Below, piece by piece: positions 6,194 through 15,491 of a DNA stretch of 64,000 nucleotides. Each line of letters opens with the position of its first letter. Positions within the stretch are counted from its first letter, which is position 1. The notes beneath the pieces were generated by a model. It did no database searches, was not told the DNA's origin, and saw nothing but the letters and a program-made list of their open reading frames with translations. The stretch is from the NCBI GenBank assembly GCA_019636035.1, contig JAHBYI010000001.1, positions 427,508 to 491,507 of the forward strand. The letters run 5' to 3'. The translations under genes were made by a program, and so were the position numbers. Source of the DNA: Candidatus Paracaedibacteraceae bacterium (lineage in GTDB: Bacteria > Pseudomonadota > Alphaproteobacteria > Paracaedibacterales > Paracaedibacteraceae).

Positions 6194-7878
6194 TGAACGA
6201 ACAAAAAAATTTAATTTTAGCTTTTATCCTGAGCTTAGGTATTTTATTCGGGTATAACCATTTTGTAGAAGCACCTGCGGCCAGCAAAAGACAAGAAGAA
6301 CTTAAACAGACACAACAAGCAGCTGTTCCTCAGGAAACACCGGCACCGGACACAATCATACCGATCACAGAAGCCCTGTCAGCCAACCATCGCCTTAAGA
6401 TTAATGCGTCCAAGGTTCACGGATCGATCAACCTCAAGGGTGCTCGATTTGATGACATTACTCTGGTTGATTATAAAGAGACCACCGATTCATCAAGCCC
6501 GGAAATTACATTACTTGCTCCTAAAAAAACAGATAAAGCTTATTTTGTTGATTTCGGCTGGATCAGTCGCTCAAGTCTCACCCTCCCCTCTCAAGATACC
6601 GAATGGAAAACATCATCAACCGATCTAACCCCGGAAAAACCTGTGGTTCTAACATGGGATAATGGTCACGGACTCCACTTCACCCGAACAATAGCCGTTG
6701 ATGAGCAGTATATGTTCACGGTAACCGATAAGGTTGAGAACAAAACCGGTGAAGCTGTAAAATTGAATGCTTATGGTCAAATCACCCGTATCGGTAAACC
6801 GGCAACAGGCGGATATTTTATTCTTCACGAAGGTCCCATTGGCGTCATCAACGGTAAACTTGTTGAACTTGACTATGATAAACTCAAGGAACAAGGATCG
6901 GATGATCATACAACAACAGGCGGATGGATTGGCTTCACAGATAAATATTGGCTCGTGAGTTTGATCCCTGATCAAAAAACAACCTATCAGACAAAATCTC
7001 AATCTCAGACCATTAATGGCATCGATCGATACACAACAGAAACCATCTCTCCCGAGTACGAAGTTGCCCCGAATCAAAGCGTTGAGACAACACAACATAT
7101 GTTCTCAGGTGCAAAAATCTTAGGCATGCTGGATGCTTATGAAGAAAAACTCGGCTTTGACAAATTCGATCTCGCCATTGATTTTGGGTGGTTCTATTTC
7201 TTAACAAAACCATTATTCTATGTCTTGGAATACATGAATAAATTATTAGGAAACATGGGACTGGCTATCCTCTTGCTAACTGTTTTGTTTAAAGCTGCCA
7301 TGTTCCCCTTGGCCAATAAATCCTATCGCTCTATGTCACGCATGAAAATCTTGCAACCCAAGATGGAAGCGTTAAAGGCAAAGTACGGCGACGATAAAAT
7401 GAAACTCAATCAAGAATTGATGGCTTTGTATCAAAAAGAGAAAATTAACCCCATGGCAGGGTGTCTGCCCATGGTGATTCAGGCTCCTGTTTTCTTTTGC
7501 TTGTACAAGGTTTTGTTCGTCACCCTGGAAATGCGCCATGCGCCATTCTATGGTTGGATTCATGATCTTTCAGCACCCGATGCCACCAGTGTTTTCAATC
7601 TCTTTGGCCTTTTGCCCTTTACGCCACCAAGCATGCTCATGATTGGTGCTTGGCCTCTGATTATGGGTGCGACGATGATGCTGCAACAAAAACTCAGCCC
7701 GCAACCAGCCGACCCTGCACAGGCAAAAGTCATGATGATCATGCCGCTTATGATGACAGTCTTATTGGCAAACTTCCCTGCCGGATTGGTCATTTACTGG
7801 GCATGGAATAACATCCTGTCAATCATTCAACAATGGTGGATCATGCGTCAAGATGTGACCCCTGCTAAAGCAAGCTAA
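6193..7878 (+). CDS. yidC: Membrane protein insertase YidC
   Basis: Inserts and folds inner-membrane proteins, alone or with SecYEG. N-terminal membrane segment (about residues 7-24), a large periplasmic domain to about residue 345, then the conserved insertase core of five membrane segments (beginning near FYFLTKPLFYVLEYMNKLLG) with the family stretches AMFPLANKSYRSMSRMK, MALYQKEKINPMAGCLP and the C-terminal FPAGLVIYWAWNNILSI. 561 residues from ATG 6193, a normal Gram-negative length. GGAG lies at 6182-6185. It overlaps yidD by one base and engB by one base. Confidence 0.97.
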   Translation: MNEQKNLILAFILSLGILFGYNHFVEAPAASKRQEELKQTQQAAVPQETPAPDTIIPITEALSANHRLKINASKVHGSINLKGARFDDITLVDYKETTDSSSPEITLLAPKKTDKAYFVDFGWISRSSLTLPSQDTEWKTSSTDLTPEKPVVLTWDNGHGLHFTRTIAVDEQYMFTVTDKVENKTGEAVKLNAYGQITRIGKPATGGYFILHEGPIGVINGKLVELDYDKLKEQGSDDHTTTGGWIGFTDKYWLVSLIPDQKTTYQTKSQSQTINGIDRYTTETISPEYEVAPNQSVETTQHMFSGAKILGMLDAYEEKLGFDKFDLAIDFGWFYFLTKPLFYVLEYMNKLLGNMGLAILLLTVLFKAAMFPLANKSYRSMSRMKILQPKMEALKAKYGDDKMKLNQELMALYQKEKINPMAGCLPMVIQAPVFFCLYKVLFVTLEMRHAPFYGWIHDLSAPDATSVFNLFGLLPFTPPSMLMIGAWPLIMGATMMLQQKLSPQPADPAQAKVMMIMPLMMTVLLANFPAGLVIYWAWNNILSIIQQWWIMRQDVTPAKAS

Positions 7879-8534
7879 TGAGTATCCAACTTTTAAACCC
7901 GGATGGAACATACACGGCCGATGCCCTGGAATATGGGCGTTGGCTGTTCACCCAGGAATGTACCTTTGTTCGAGGGGTGCAAAAACTAAGTGATCTTGTT
8001 GATTTTGATATGCCGGAAATTGCCTTTGCCGGTCGATCTAATGTCGGTAAATCAAGCTTAATCAATGCCTTAACCGGGCGCAATTCATTAGCACGAACAT
8101 CTAATACACCCGGGCGCACTCAACAACTTAATTTCTTTGACCTTGGTCAAAAATTATTCTTAGTCGATATGCCGGGATATGGCTACGCCGAAGTGCCAAA
8201 GTCTGTTGTCGATGAATGGCGCAGAATGATTGAATCCTTTCTACGCGGTCGGCCGACTTTACAACGAACCTATGTTTTGCTTGATGCACGGGTTGACATC
8301 AAAAAACATGATCTTGAAATTATGGCCTTACTTGATAAAACGGCCGTATCCTATCAGGTTGTTTTGACAAAATGTGACAAAGTTGGCTCCAACCAACTGA
8401 AGACCATTATCTTAACCTTAGAAGAACGACTTAAAAAGCATCCGGCTGCTCACCCCAAAGTTATGCCGACAAGCTCAGCCAAAGGAATCGGCATTGAAGA
8501 ACTGCGTGCGGAAATGGCTCATTTTTCGAGGTAG
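7878..8534 (+). CDS. engB: Ribosome-biogenesis GTP-binding protein EngB/YihA
   Basis: GTPase of the EngB (YihA/YsxC) family involved in late assembly of the large ribosomal subunit. All G motifs are visible: G1 GRSNVGKSS near residue 52, G3 DMPGYG near 95, G4 TKCDK near 165 and G5 TSSAKG near 200. 218 residues is normal. Its ATG uses the last base of the yidC stop (TAATG), so translation is probably coupled. Confidence 0.96.
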   Translation: MSIQLLNPDGTYTADALEYGRWLFTQECTFVRGVQKLSDLVDFDMPEIAFAGRSNVGKSSLINALTGRNSLARTSNTPGRTQQLNFFDLGQKLFLVDMPGYGYAEVPKSVVDEWRRMIESFLRGRPTLQRTYVLLDARVDIKKHDLEIMALLDKTAVSYQVVLTKCDKVGSNQLKTIILTLEERLKKHPAAHPKVMPTSSAKGIGIEELRAEMAHFSR

Positions 8535-8540
8535 ACAGTC

Positions 8541-9485
8541 ATGAAATTTAAGGCCATCCTGATTTCGTTTCTATTCCTCGTCAGCCTTGTTTACATGGGA
8601 CGCATCCTGGGACTCTTAACAGTCTCAGACCTTTCAATGGTAGAAGTCACCCCTCTTAGTGCAACTCAAAGAACCTACAGCGTCCATTTGGTCACGTATG
8701 CTCATGGTTCTGATGTTTTCCATAAGAACAGAAACATACAAGCGTACTCAGCAATCAATCGTGGCATTGATTTTATCCATCTGTATCGCAAAGAGCATAT
8801 TGACCCTCAGTATATCCAAGATCACCCTATTTTGAATGAGAAGGTTGGTGCCGGTTATTGGTTATGGAAACCATACCTCATTCTCAAAACCCTAGAGAAA
8901 ATTCCGGAAGGGGATATTTTGCTTTATGGTGATTCAGGAATGTTGATTCGCCAGCCCATCAATAACTTAATCGAGTCTGCCCTGAAAGATAAAGATATTG
9001 TTTTATTTGATTATTTTAACCCTGTACACGGAACAGCATCGCGCTCAGCAACAGGGGATATTTTTGCTGCGGTTGATTGCCAAACAGATGCTTGCTATAA
9101 AAGCCCTCATGTTTGGGCTGGGATTGTGCTCTTACGGAACTCACTGACAAGCCGTGCTTTTATCAAGCAGTGGCTGTCCCTTTGCGAAACACCTCTTTTG
9201 ATCAATGGTGGTACAGGAAAAGTTCCAAATCAACCAAATTTCAGCCACCATCAACATGATGAAGGCATTTTATCAGCCTTAGCCGCCAAACATCGCGATG
9301 ACATCCATTATGTTCCTATGGATGAGAATTTCCACAGACACATCAAAGTCCATCGCAGAAAGAAAGATGACGTCTCATTATTAGGGGAAGCCCACGTCAA
9401 CCAACCAAAATTCATCACGAGAATTTTGAAAGATAAAGCCATTCGATTTTATCAAAAAAATCTTGCTGCCTTAGGGATTGTGTAG
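8541..9485 (+). CDS. Membrane-anchored glycosyltransferase-like protein
   Basis: 314 residues with an N-terminal membrane anchor (about residues 4-27). The rest resembles a group of small nucleotide-sugar-dependent glycosyltransferases: HLVTYAHG at residue 50, a VGAGYWLWKPYLILKTLE stretch near residue 110, then GDILLYGDSG with acidic residues where a metal-binding DxD-type motif would sit. A HHQHDEGILSALAAKH stretch follows near 240. Substrate unknown; surface polysaccharide is a guess from the family. It begins 6 bases after engB but is not a usual member of that operon. The family call rests on motif resemblance only. Confidence 0.55.
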   Translation: MKFKAILISFLFLVSLVYMGRILGLLTVSDLSMVEVTPLSATQRTYSVHLVTYAHGSDVFHKNRNIQAYSAINRGIDFIHLYRKEHIDPQYIQDHPILNEKVGAGYWLWKPYLILKTLEKIPEGDILLYGDSGMLIRQPINNLIESALKDKDIVLFDYFNPVHGTASRSATGDIFAAVDCQTDACYKSPHVWAGIVLLRNSLTSRAFIKQWLSLCETPLLINGGTGKVPNQPNFSHHQHDEGILSALAAKHRDDIHYVPMDENFHRHIKVHRRKKDDVSLLGEAHVNQPKFITRILKDKAIRFYQKNLAALGIV

Positions 9486-9614
9486 CTGCTCTCAAAACTC
9501 GATCCCACACTCTTAACGCTTTGTTAACTCTTACACAAGGGGGGTTGTCATAGGTACATCAAACCAATCAAAATAACAATAAGATTAATGAAATCATGTC
9601 GTTATGGAGATATA

Positions 9615-12257
9615 ATGTGCCTAATCCAATCCAATGCTGATTCGCCCTTAACACAACGTCAAGAGCCTTCCGGCAAAAAACTTGGTTTTGCTCGATCCAA
9701 ATCAGACTTTGCCCTCTCCTTCCTCCTTACACTAACGTCTGCCTTAACCATTACCCTGATTGATGCCCTTACGCACCCCACCTATGCTGAAAGCCAAGGA
9801 GGAGGCGGAGGTGGCCAAAATCCTTCGAACGGTACCACCGGAACAAACGGTGCCGGAGGAAATGGCGGTAATGGTGCTCTTAGTGGTGGTGGTGGTGGCA
9901 ACGGAAGTACTGCTAAAATAAATGTTCCGCCCAATTCTATCACAAATCCTATCATAATTCCTATACATGGAGATTCAGGTAGCACCGGCAATACTGGAAT
10001 CACGGGGGGGGGCGGTGGCGGAGGAGGTGCCGGTATCCGAAACAATTCATCCGTCATAATTACAAATAGCGGATCCATCACAGGAGGATCTGGGGGTGAC
10101 GGTGGAATAGGAAATGGCATTCTGGGGATCGGAGCGTTTAGCGGTGGGGGCGGTGGCGGAGGGGCCGGTATCCTATCCGCCTCATCTGTCACAATTACAA
10201 ATGGTGGATCCGTCACGGGGGGATCTGGTGGAGCCGGAGGAAGCAGTAATTATGTAGGAGGAGGAGGCGGAGGCGGATCAGGCATCCGGGTTACAGCAGC
10301 AAATACAACGATTACCAATTCAGGTACCATCTCAGGTGGTCAAGGCGGATCTCAAGGCTCCGGTGGCTCTTATAATGTAGGGGCTGGATCCGGTATCGGT
10401 GGTGCCGGTGATGGTGGCACTCAAAGTGGTACAGGCAATGGCAATGGTGGTATTGGTATCATTGGCTTCTCATCGGGAAATACAACCGTTGTTAACTCCG
10501 GGTCTATTTCCGGGGGATTAAGTGGTACGAATGTACTCACGTCCAGAGCCAATGCTATTCAATTCTATGGCTCAGGAAATACTCTCAAACTTGAAAACGG
10601 GTACAGTTTTGTTGGCAATATTATCGGTGGTGGATCCGACACATTAACTCTTGGTGGGGCAACTGACTCTTCCTTCGATTTATCCCAGATCGTCAATACC
10701 GCGCCCTCTGCCTATACAACACCTAAATATTATGGTTTCTCAACCTTCACAAAAACAGATAACAGTACCTGGACATTGATTAAGTCAACAGTACCGACAG
10801 TACTGACACCATGGGCTGTTTCTGCCGGCACCCTTCAACTCGGAGATGGCACAACTGACGGGAATATCACAGGTAACGTTTCAATTGCTCTCAGTGCAAC
10901 ACTAGCCTTCAATAACATCAATCTTCTTGCATATTCTAACATAATCTCTGGCAATGGTAATCTCACAAAAACCAACACAGGAAAACTCACTCTATCAGGA
11001 ATCAATACCCATGCAGGCATAACAACGATCAATGATGGGACATTGGCATTATCGGGATCGGGTTCTCTTGCGTCAAGCAGCAACGTTATAACAAACGCAA
11101 CGTTCGATATTTCTGGAACCACATCAGGCACCACAATCAAAGCTCTTAATGGATCAGGATCCGTTGATTTAGGATCAAAATTCTTAACCGTTGGTGATGG
11201 GAGCAATTATAACTCCGCCTTTGGAGGCGTAATCTCCGGCACAGGAGGACTCACCAAAGCAGGTACAGGTACCCTCACTTTATCAGGAGCCAACACCTAT
11301 ACTGGCGCAACAGCTGTTTCTGCTGGAACTCTACTCCTAACAGGATCACTTGGAGGCAATATTACCAACAATGGATTCCTTATCTTTAACAGGTCTGATG
11401 ATAGTTATTACAATGGAGTTATCTCTGGCAATGGTACCGTCACTAAGTCTGGTGTTGGAATCCTTACTTTGTCTGGTGATAGCTCTGCCTTTACAGGGAT
11501 GACAACGGTTAATGCCGGTGAGCTTAAGCTCATTGATGCTAACAGTAAACTTGGAGGGGATATTACCGTCAACTCTAATGCTACGATCAGTGGTAATGGT
11601 ACAACGGGGGATCTAATAATTGATATTGGTGGATTTATTGCTCCGGGAAATTCTATCGGAACGCTAACTGTTGCAGGAGATTATACCCAAAATGGCACCT
11701 ACAATTGCGAAGTCAATGCTGTTACAGGAATTCCTGTTGCCGGAACAGACAATGATCTTATTGCTGTCACAGGAAACGCAACATTGGGTGGAACCCTTCA
11801 TGTTATTCCATCGGGGATATTCGCAAACGGACAATCGATCACCTATACCGTTCTCACATCAACCGGACTCGGCGGATCATCATTTGCATCCGTAACAGGA
11901 GTATCCCCCCTCTTCACCTATCAAGCCAATTATACCGGCACTGATGCCCAACTCATCCTCACAAAAACCCATACTATCGCTGAAATTGTCACGACTGGCA
12001 ATCTTGGATCCGTGGCATCTTATATGGATAATCATGCCCCTGCCGCCCTTGAGGCTCGACTTAACGCGTTGACGACAGAGCAACTGCAACAAGCCTTGAG
12101 TGACCTTGACCCGGCAGAAGAAACTCAAAAAACAGACTTTATCGCCAGTATAGAATCCGCATCCATGTCAACACCGTTCACCTGGTCAGGTATGGATCGC
12201 ATGGCCAAACAATCAGGAACAGCTATGGCCGGTCTCGTACAACAGTTAGCTCCTTAA
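9615..12257 (+). CDS. Gly-rich autotransporter passenger protein, barrel lost by premature stop
   Basis: 880 residues from ATG 9615 (GGAGA at 9606-9610); an ATG at 9588 lacks a ribosome-binding site. A long extended signal region with a hydrophobic core near residues 40-57 is followed by Gly-rich repeats (blocks of GGGGGG separated by units like ITNSGSITGGSGG) and then by at least three autotransporter-associated beta-strand repeats (GTGTLTLSGANTYTGAT and relatives). Near the C-terminus the frame reaches the junction before a beta-barrel, but stops at TAA 12255-12257. The following kilobase encodes the barrel in broken frames (see next entry). Without the barrel the passenger could not be displayed in the usual type V way. 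It is possibly an adhesin gene in decay. Confidence 0.8.
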   Translation: MCLIQSNADSPLTQRQEPSGKKLGFARSKSDFALSFLLTLTSALTITLIDALTHPTYAESQGGGGGGQNPSNGTTGTNGAGGNGGNGALSGGGGGNGSTAKINVPPNSITNPIIIPIHGDSGSTGNTGITGGGGGGGGAGIRNNSSVIITNSGSITGGSGGDGGIGNGILGIGAFSGGGGGGGAGILSASSVTITNGGSVTGGSGGAGGSSNYVGGGGGGGSGIRVTAANTTITNSGTISGGQGGSQGSGGSYNVGAGSGIGGAGDGGTQSGTGNGNGGIGIIGFSSGNTTVVNSGSISGGLSGTNVLTSRANAIQFYGSGNTLKLENGYSFVGNIIGGGSDTLTLGGATDSSFDLSQIVNTAPSAYTTPKYYGFSTFTKTDNSTWTLIKSTVPTVLTPWAVSAGTLQLGDGTTDGNITGNVSIALSATLAFNNINLLAYSNIISGNGNLTKTNTGKLTLSGINTHAGITTINDGTLALSGSGSLASSSNVITNATFDISGTTSGTTIKALNGSGSVDLGSKFLTVGDGSNYNSAFGGVISGTGGLTKAGTGTLTLSGANTYTGATAVSAGTLLLTGSLGGNITNNGFLIFNRSDDSYYNGVISGNGTVTKSGVGILTLSGDSSAFTGMTTVNAGELKLIDANSKLGGDITVNSNATISGNGTTGDLIIDIGGFIAPGNSIGTLTVAGDYTQNGTYNCEVNAVTGIPVAGTDNDLIAVTGNATLGGTLHVIPSGIFANGQSITYTVLTSTGLGGSSFASVTGVSPLFTYQANYTGTDAQLILTKTHTIAEIVTTGNLGSVASYMDNHAPAALEARLNALTTEQLQQALSDLDPAEETQKTDFIASIESASMSTPFTWSGMDRMAKQSGTAMAGLVQQLAP

Positions 12258-13233
12258 AAACAAAGTTTTACCAACCTGTTTGGTCGCAAGCTTTATCAAC
12301 GCAGCACGGTGATGCAAACCCTTGCCCAAGCATCAGATCCCAAACAGATCCCTATTTCAGCACGGGTCAATATGGGAGCAACAAACCTGTGGATCCAGGT
12401 GGAATCAGGGCGGTTTAGCCAGAAAGCACGATGGATCCGTCAAACATTGTTATCAAGGCTTAGACCCAGGTAACACCTGAGCACCAGTGTTGGTTTGGAT
12501 ATTATCTCCAATACCCTTAAACTTGGTGTAACAACTGGGTACCGTGAGTCAGTACCATGAAGAAGCCGACCGAGCCAAGGGGAGGCGTCAGTGCGAATTC
12601 GGTCTGTATGGTTTATGGGAAGCTCCGTCGTCTTGGTACGTTTAATGGTGCTGTATACTACGGCCATCACCCTTTAAGGCTGATCACATTATGACTTTTG
12701 TGCCAATCGTTGCTCATCAACGCCATAACGGTCACCATGTCTTCGGTAGCTTGGCTGAAGTTGGCAAGACATTGCTCTTGGAAAGTCCCTTGTCACTTGA
12801 CACCCAGCAATATGTTGGTGGTGGTGCTTTGTTCCTGCGTGAGAATGGTTATACGGAATACGGAGCCGGCATCGAAATTTATCCGTGAAAAGTCGGAACA
12901 GCACAACCGTGCAAGGCAAAACAAGGAGTGTTCAACTGGCGAATCTGTGGCATTGGCATGATGCGGCACACAATCTATAGCTTTGCTCGTCTGGGGATAA
13001 CCTATCGCCGTGCTGTTGGATCTCACCAGAAAATGTCAACCGACCTTGTTGGCCAAGGCGGAAACTTCACAGTCCAGAACCACAACCACCCAACCGTGTC
13101 CTCGCCAACCCCTAATGTCGGATTCACGGCAAGGATTTGCGCCAAGATCTGTCTGCCGTTGGCCTATGATGGTGAGCTAGGCTCAAACCAACGCAACCAC
13201 CAAGCACTGGTACGGGTCAATTGGACGTTTTAG
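12258..13233 (+). pseudogene. Remnant of the autotransporter beta-barrel domain
   Basis: After the stop at 12255 the same frame continues with barrel-like sequence (LWIQVESGRFSQK, ending near 12430). The reading then jumps frame several times: DGSVKHCYQGLDPGNT, STSVGLDIISNTLKLGVTTG, SQYHEEADRAKG, FGLYGLWEAPSSWYV, GAVYYGHH, and from 12691 a longer piece containing LSLDTQQYVGGGALFLREN. A stop at 12886 interrupts it. The last piece (12928-13233) ends ALVRVNWTF, with the terminal Phe typical of outer-membrane barrels. I count about six frame changes or stops, so this is a pseudogene continuous with the passenger upstream, unless the base calls here are poor. Confidence 0.8.
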
Positions 13234-13266
13234 GGTGTAGATGCCCTGTAACTGGCGGAATCCCTA

Positions 13267-13424
13267 ACCTCGCCCCTTGTGGGAGAGGTCGACCGCAGGT
13301 CGGGTGAGGGGTACAAAAAATAAGCAATCGAGAAAAAGGAAATAGAGGTCTATATAGTTGTTTTTGTTTAATTATTTATCCCCCTCACCCGCTCTTCGAG
13401 CGACCTCTCCCACAAGGGGCGAGG
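13267..13424. repeat. GC-rich inverted repeat with ~70-base loop
   Basis: Bases 13267-13311 (CCTCGCCCCTTGTGGGAGAG...) are the near-exact reverse complement of 13382-13424 (...CTCTCCCACAAGGGGCGAGG). The pattern is the widespread proteobacterial intergenic repeat type of CCTCACCCG / CCTCTCCCACAAGGGG. It sits between the autotransporter remnant and crcB and would form a strong hairpin on either transcript. Confidence 0.85.
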
Positions 13425-13538
13425 TGAAAAGTCAGCTCCCCGCCTTTCAAGCGACCTCTCCCACACAGGGGCGAGGTGGAAAACCGGCTCCCGCCTTCCA
13501 AGCGATCTCTCTCACAAGAACGAGGTGGAAAACCCGCC
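13392..13538. repeat. Three degenerate tandem copies of a ~50-bp unit
   Basis: Units start near 13392, 13443 and 13494. Each runs CTTTCAAGCGACCTCTCCCAC, a short G-rich stretch, CGAGGTGGAAAA, then a CCGGCTCCCGC-like end. The third copy is the most diverged (TCTCTCTCACAAGAACGAGG). The first unit doubles as the right arm of the inverted repeat at 13267-13424. No gene is evident here. Confidence 0.8.
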
Positions 13539-13540
13539 AG

Positions 13541-13915
13541 TTATATAAGCCTGACAACCTTCATCCCTAAGAAAAAAGCACCCAAGGACAAGCCAACACT
13601 CAACATGACATAGACAATCGCTAGGACTACTTCATGACGATCCACCAAGAGCCCTGTCTCAAGAGCAAAAGATGAAAAAGTTGTAAAGCCGCCGAGAATA
13701 CCCGTCAGCAAGAAATAGCGAATGTAATCAGGCGGTGACCAGTATAGTGCCATCCCTTCAGCTAAAACACCCATGATGCCACATCCGATAACATTGACAA
13801 CGATAATCTGCAACGGAATACCCGAGAATTGGGGCGGCAATGCCATACCAAGGGCTGCTCGTGCTATGGCACCCAAGGCACCCCCTAACCCAATCCAAAT
13901 GTAGTGTATAAGCAT
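13541..13915 (-). CDS. crcB: Fluoride exporter CrcB/Fluc
   Basis: Small four-helix membrane protein of 124 residues that lets fluoride leave the cell. The family signature GGFTTFSSFALE is present in the third helix, and the first helix carries the usual GGALGAIARA. The start is the ATG at 13915, preceded on the minus strand by AGGG seven bases away; an upstream frame extension to 14002 has no family resemblance. Divergent from pdxH. Confidence 0.92.
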   Translation of the reverse strand: MLIHYIWIGLGGALGAIARAALGMALPPQFSGIPLQIIVVNVIGCGIMGVLAEGMALYWSPPDYIRYFLLTGILGGFTTFSSFALETGLLVDRHEVVLAIVYVMLSVGLSLGAFFLGMKVVRLI

Positions 13916-14025
13916 ATCAAACCCTGCTCGCCAAATAATTATTAGTCTAGCATGTCTTTTTGGGGGTGTTAAACCGGCAAAAAAATGATTAAGATAGGTC
14001 AATATTCTTTAAATTGCCTCAGACA

Positions 14026-14616
14026 ATGCTACAAACACCACCATCAGATCCTATTGACTTATTTAATACTTGGTTTCAAAAAGCCGGCGAATCCGAACCC
14101 AATGACCCAAATGCTATGACTTTAGCAACAGTTGATGGCCAGGGGCGACCATCAGCGAGAATTGTGCTGCTGAAAGGTATTCATGACGGGAAATTTGTCT
14201 TCTTTACCAATCTCGAGAGTCGTAAAGGGCGCGAACTTGCTGAAAATCATCATGTTGCCCTCTGTTTTCACTGGAAAAGCCTACACTTACAAGTTCGCAT
14301 CGAAGGAACAGCAACAAAAGTCAGCGATCAAGAAGCTGATGCTTATTTTACGACACGCGCTGTCGGATCACAGATCGGTGCTTGGGCATCTAAACAGTCA
14401 CACCCCTTGAGTGATCGCAGTGACCTTGAGGAAGCACTAGCCGCCTATTCTCTCAAATTTGGCGACGATCATATTCCTCGTCCACCATATTGGTCCGGAT
14501 TTGCTGTCTTACCGGAAATTATTGAGTTCTGGGAAGAGCAACCCTTCAGACTTCACAATCGACTTGTTTATTTTCATGAGAATGACACATGGCAGACCAT
14601 AAAACTGTATCCGTAA
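14026..14616 (+). CDS. pdxH: Pyridoxamine 5'-phosphate oxidase
   Basis: FMN enzyme oxidising pyridoxine or pyridoxamine 5'-phosphate to PLP. 196 residues. Visible marks: AMTLATVDGQGRPSARIVLLK in the N-terminal half (FMN/PLP pocket), FFTNLESRKGRELAENH, QVRIEGTATKVS, and the C-terminal WEEQPFRLHNRLVY / IKLYP. Start: ATG 14026; an in-frame TTG at 14014 would add four residues, and neither has a strong ribosome-binding site. It overlaps the start of the next gene by 28 bases. Confidence 0.94.
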   Translation: MLQTPPSDPIDLFNTWFQKAGESEPNDPNAMTLATVDGQGRPSARIVLLKGIHDGKFVFFTNLESRKGRELAENHHVALCFHWKSLHLQVRIEGTATKVSDQEADAYFTTRAVGSQIGAWASKQSHPLSDRSDLEEALAAYSLKFGDDHIPRPPYWSGFAVLPEIIEFWEEQPFRLHNRLVYFHENDTWQTIKLYP

Positions 14617-15491
14617 CTCCCGATTATTCCCTTGTAAAACGCGCATCAAAAGCAGCAATCGCTGCTGCAGGTATTATGGTTGGTGCTAAATTTTACGCTT
14701 GGTTTGCAACAGGTTCTTTGAGCTTACAGGCATCGCTTGTTGATTCAATGCTCGATATTCTGGCCTCTATCTTGAACTTTATCATTATCAGGCAAGCTAT
14801 CAAACCGGCCGATGACGACCATCGATTCGGCCATGGCAAGGCAGAAGCCATCGGCGGGCTGGTTCAAACAGCGTTCATCGCCGGATCAGCCACTTGGTTG
14901 ATGATTGATGTTGCGCACCGTTTACTGGATCCTCACCCTCTTGAAAACGTTGGTCTTGGCAATGTTGTTATGATTGCGTCATCCGTCATTACGATTGCTC
15001 TGATCTTGTTTCAACGATATGTCGTCCGCCAGACAGGTTCCTTAGCCATTAAGGCAGATTCTATTCACTATGAAACGGATTTGCTGACAAATGTTGGCGT
15101 GCTGATCAGCCTTAATCTTTCGGCTTTCTTTGATTGGTTATGGTTCGATGCGCTGGTGGGTGCTGCTATTGCGCTCTATATCTTTATAACGTCTGTTAAA
15201 ATTGCCTTGACCGCTGTTGATGTTTTAATGGACAAGGAGCTTGATGATGAAACGCGCAATAATATTGGGCATATTATAAAAAGCCATCCTCATATCATTG
15301 GGTTCCATGACCTGAGAACACGAACGAGTGGGTATCACTATTTTATCCAATTTCATTTGGATTTAGACAAAAACCTCTCGCTATGGCGTGCCCATGCAAT
15401 CGGTGATGAAATCGAACAAAAGATTATTCAAGCCTATCCAAAAGCTGAGGTCATTATCCACCATGACCCATTGATGGAAACGTCAACGTAA
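14589..15491 (+). CDS. Cation diffusion facilitator family transporter (FieF-like)
   Basis: Divalent metal/proton antiporter of the CDF family in the inner membrane. About six membrane segments in the first 210 residues; the metal-site and family motif DDHRFGHGKAEAIGG follows helix 2, and further acidic/His positions occur at DSIHYETD. A cytosolic C-terminal domain (from about residue 213) holds HDLRTRTSGYHYFIQFHLDLD, the dimerising fold of the family. 300 residues, normal. Substrate (iron, zinc, manganese) cannot be told from sequence alone. The start lies inside the end of pdxH. Its last 38 bases overlap the convergent histidine kinase. Confidence 0.9.
   Translation: MADHKTVSVTPDYSLVKRASKAAIAAAGIMVGAKFYAWFATGSLSLQASLVDSMLDILASILNFIIIRQAIKPADDDHRFGHGKAEAIGGLVQTAFIAGSATWLMIDVAHRLLDPHPLENVGLGNVVMIASSVITIALILFQRYVVRQTGSLAIKADSIHYETDLLTNVGVLISLNLSAFFDWLWFDALVGAAIALYIFITSVKIALTAVDVLMDKELDDETRNNIGHIIKSHPHIIGFHDLRTRTSGYHYFIQFHLDLDKNLSLWRAHAIGDEIEQKIIQAYPKAEVIIHHDPLMETST

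Noticed and set aside
6649..7098. 149-codon minus-strand frame inside yidC
   Set aside because: Lies within a full-length, conserved yidC; no start signal and no family.
9782..10216. 144-codon minus-strand Pro-rich frame
   Set aside because: Antisense of the Gly-rich autotransporter repeats; the Pro runs are just the complement of Gly codons.
10000..10330. Regular spaced repeats, considered as a CRISPR-like array
   Set aside because: They are in-frame Gly-rich protein repeats of uneven length, part of the autotransporter passenger.
12691..12961. Short frames taken as separate genes
   Set aside because: They are pieces of the broken autotransporter beta-barrel and continue each other in sequence.
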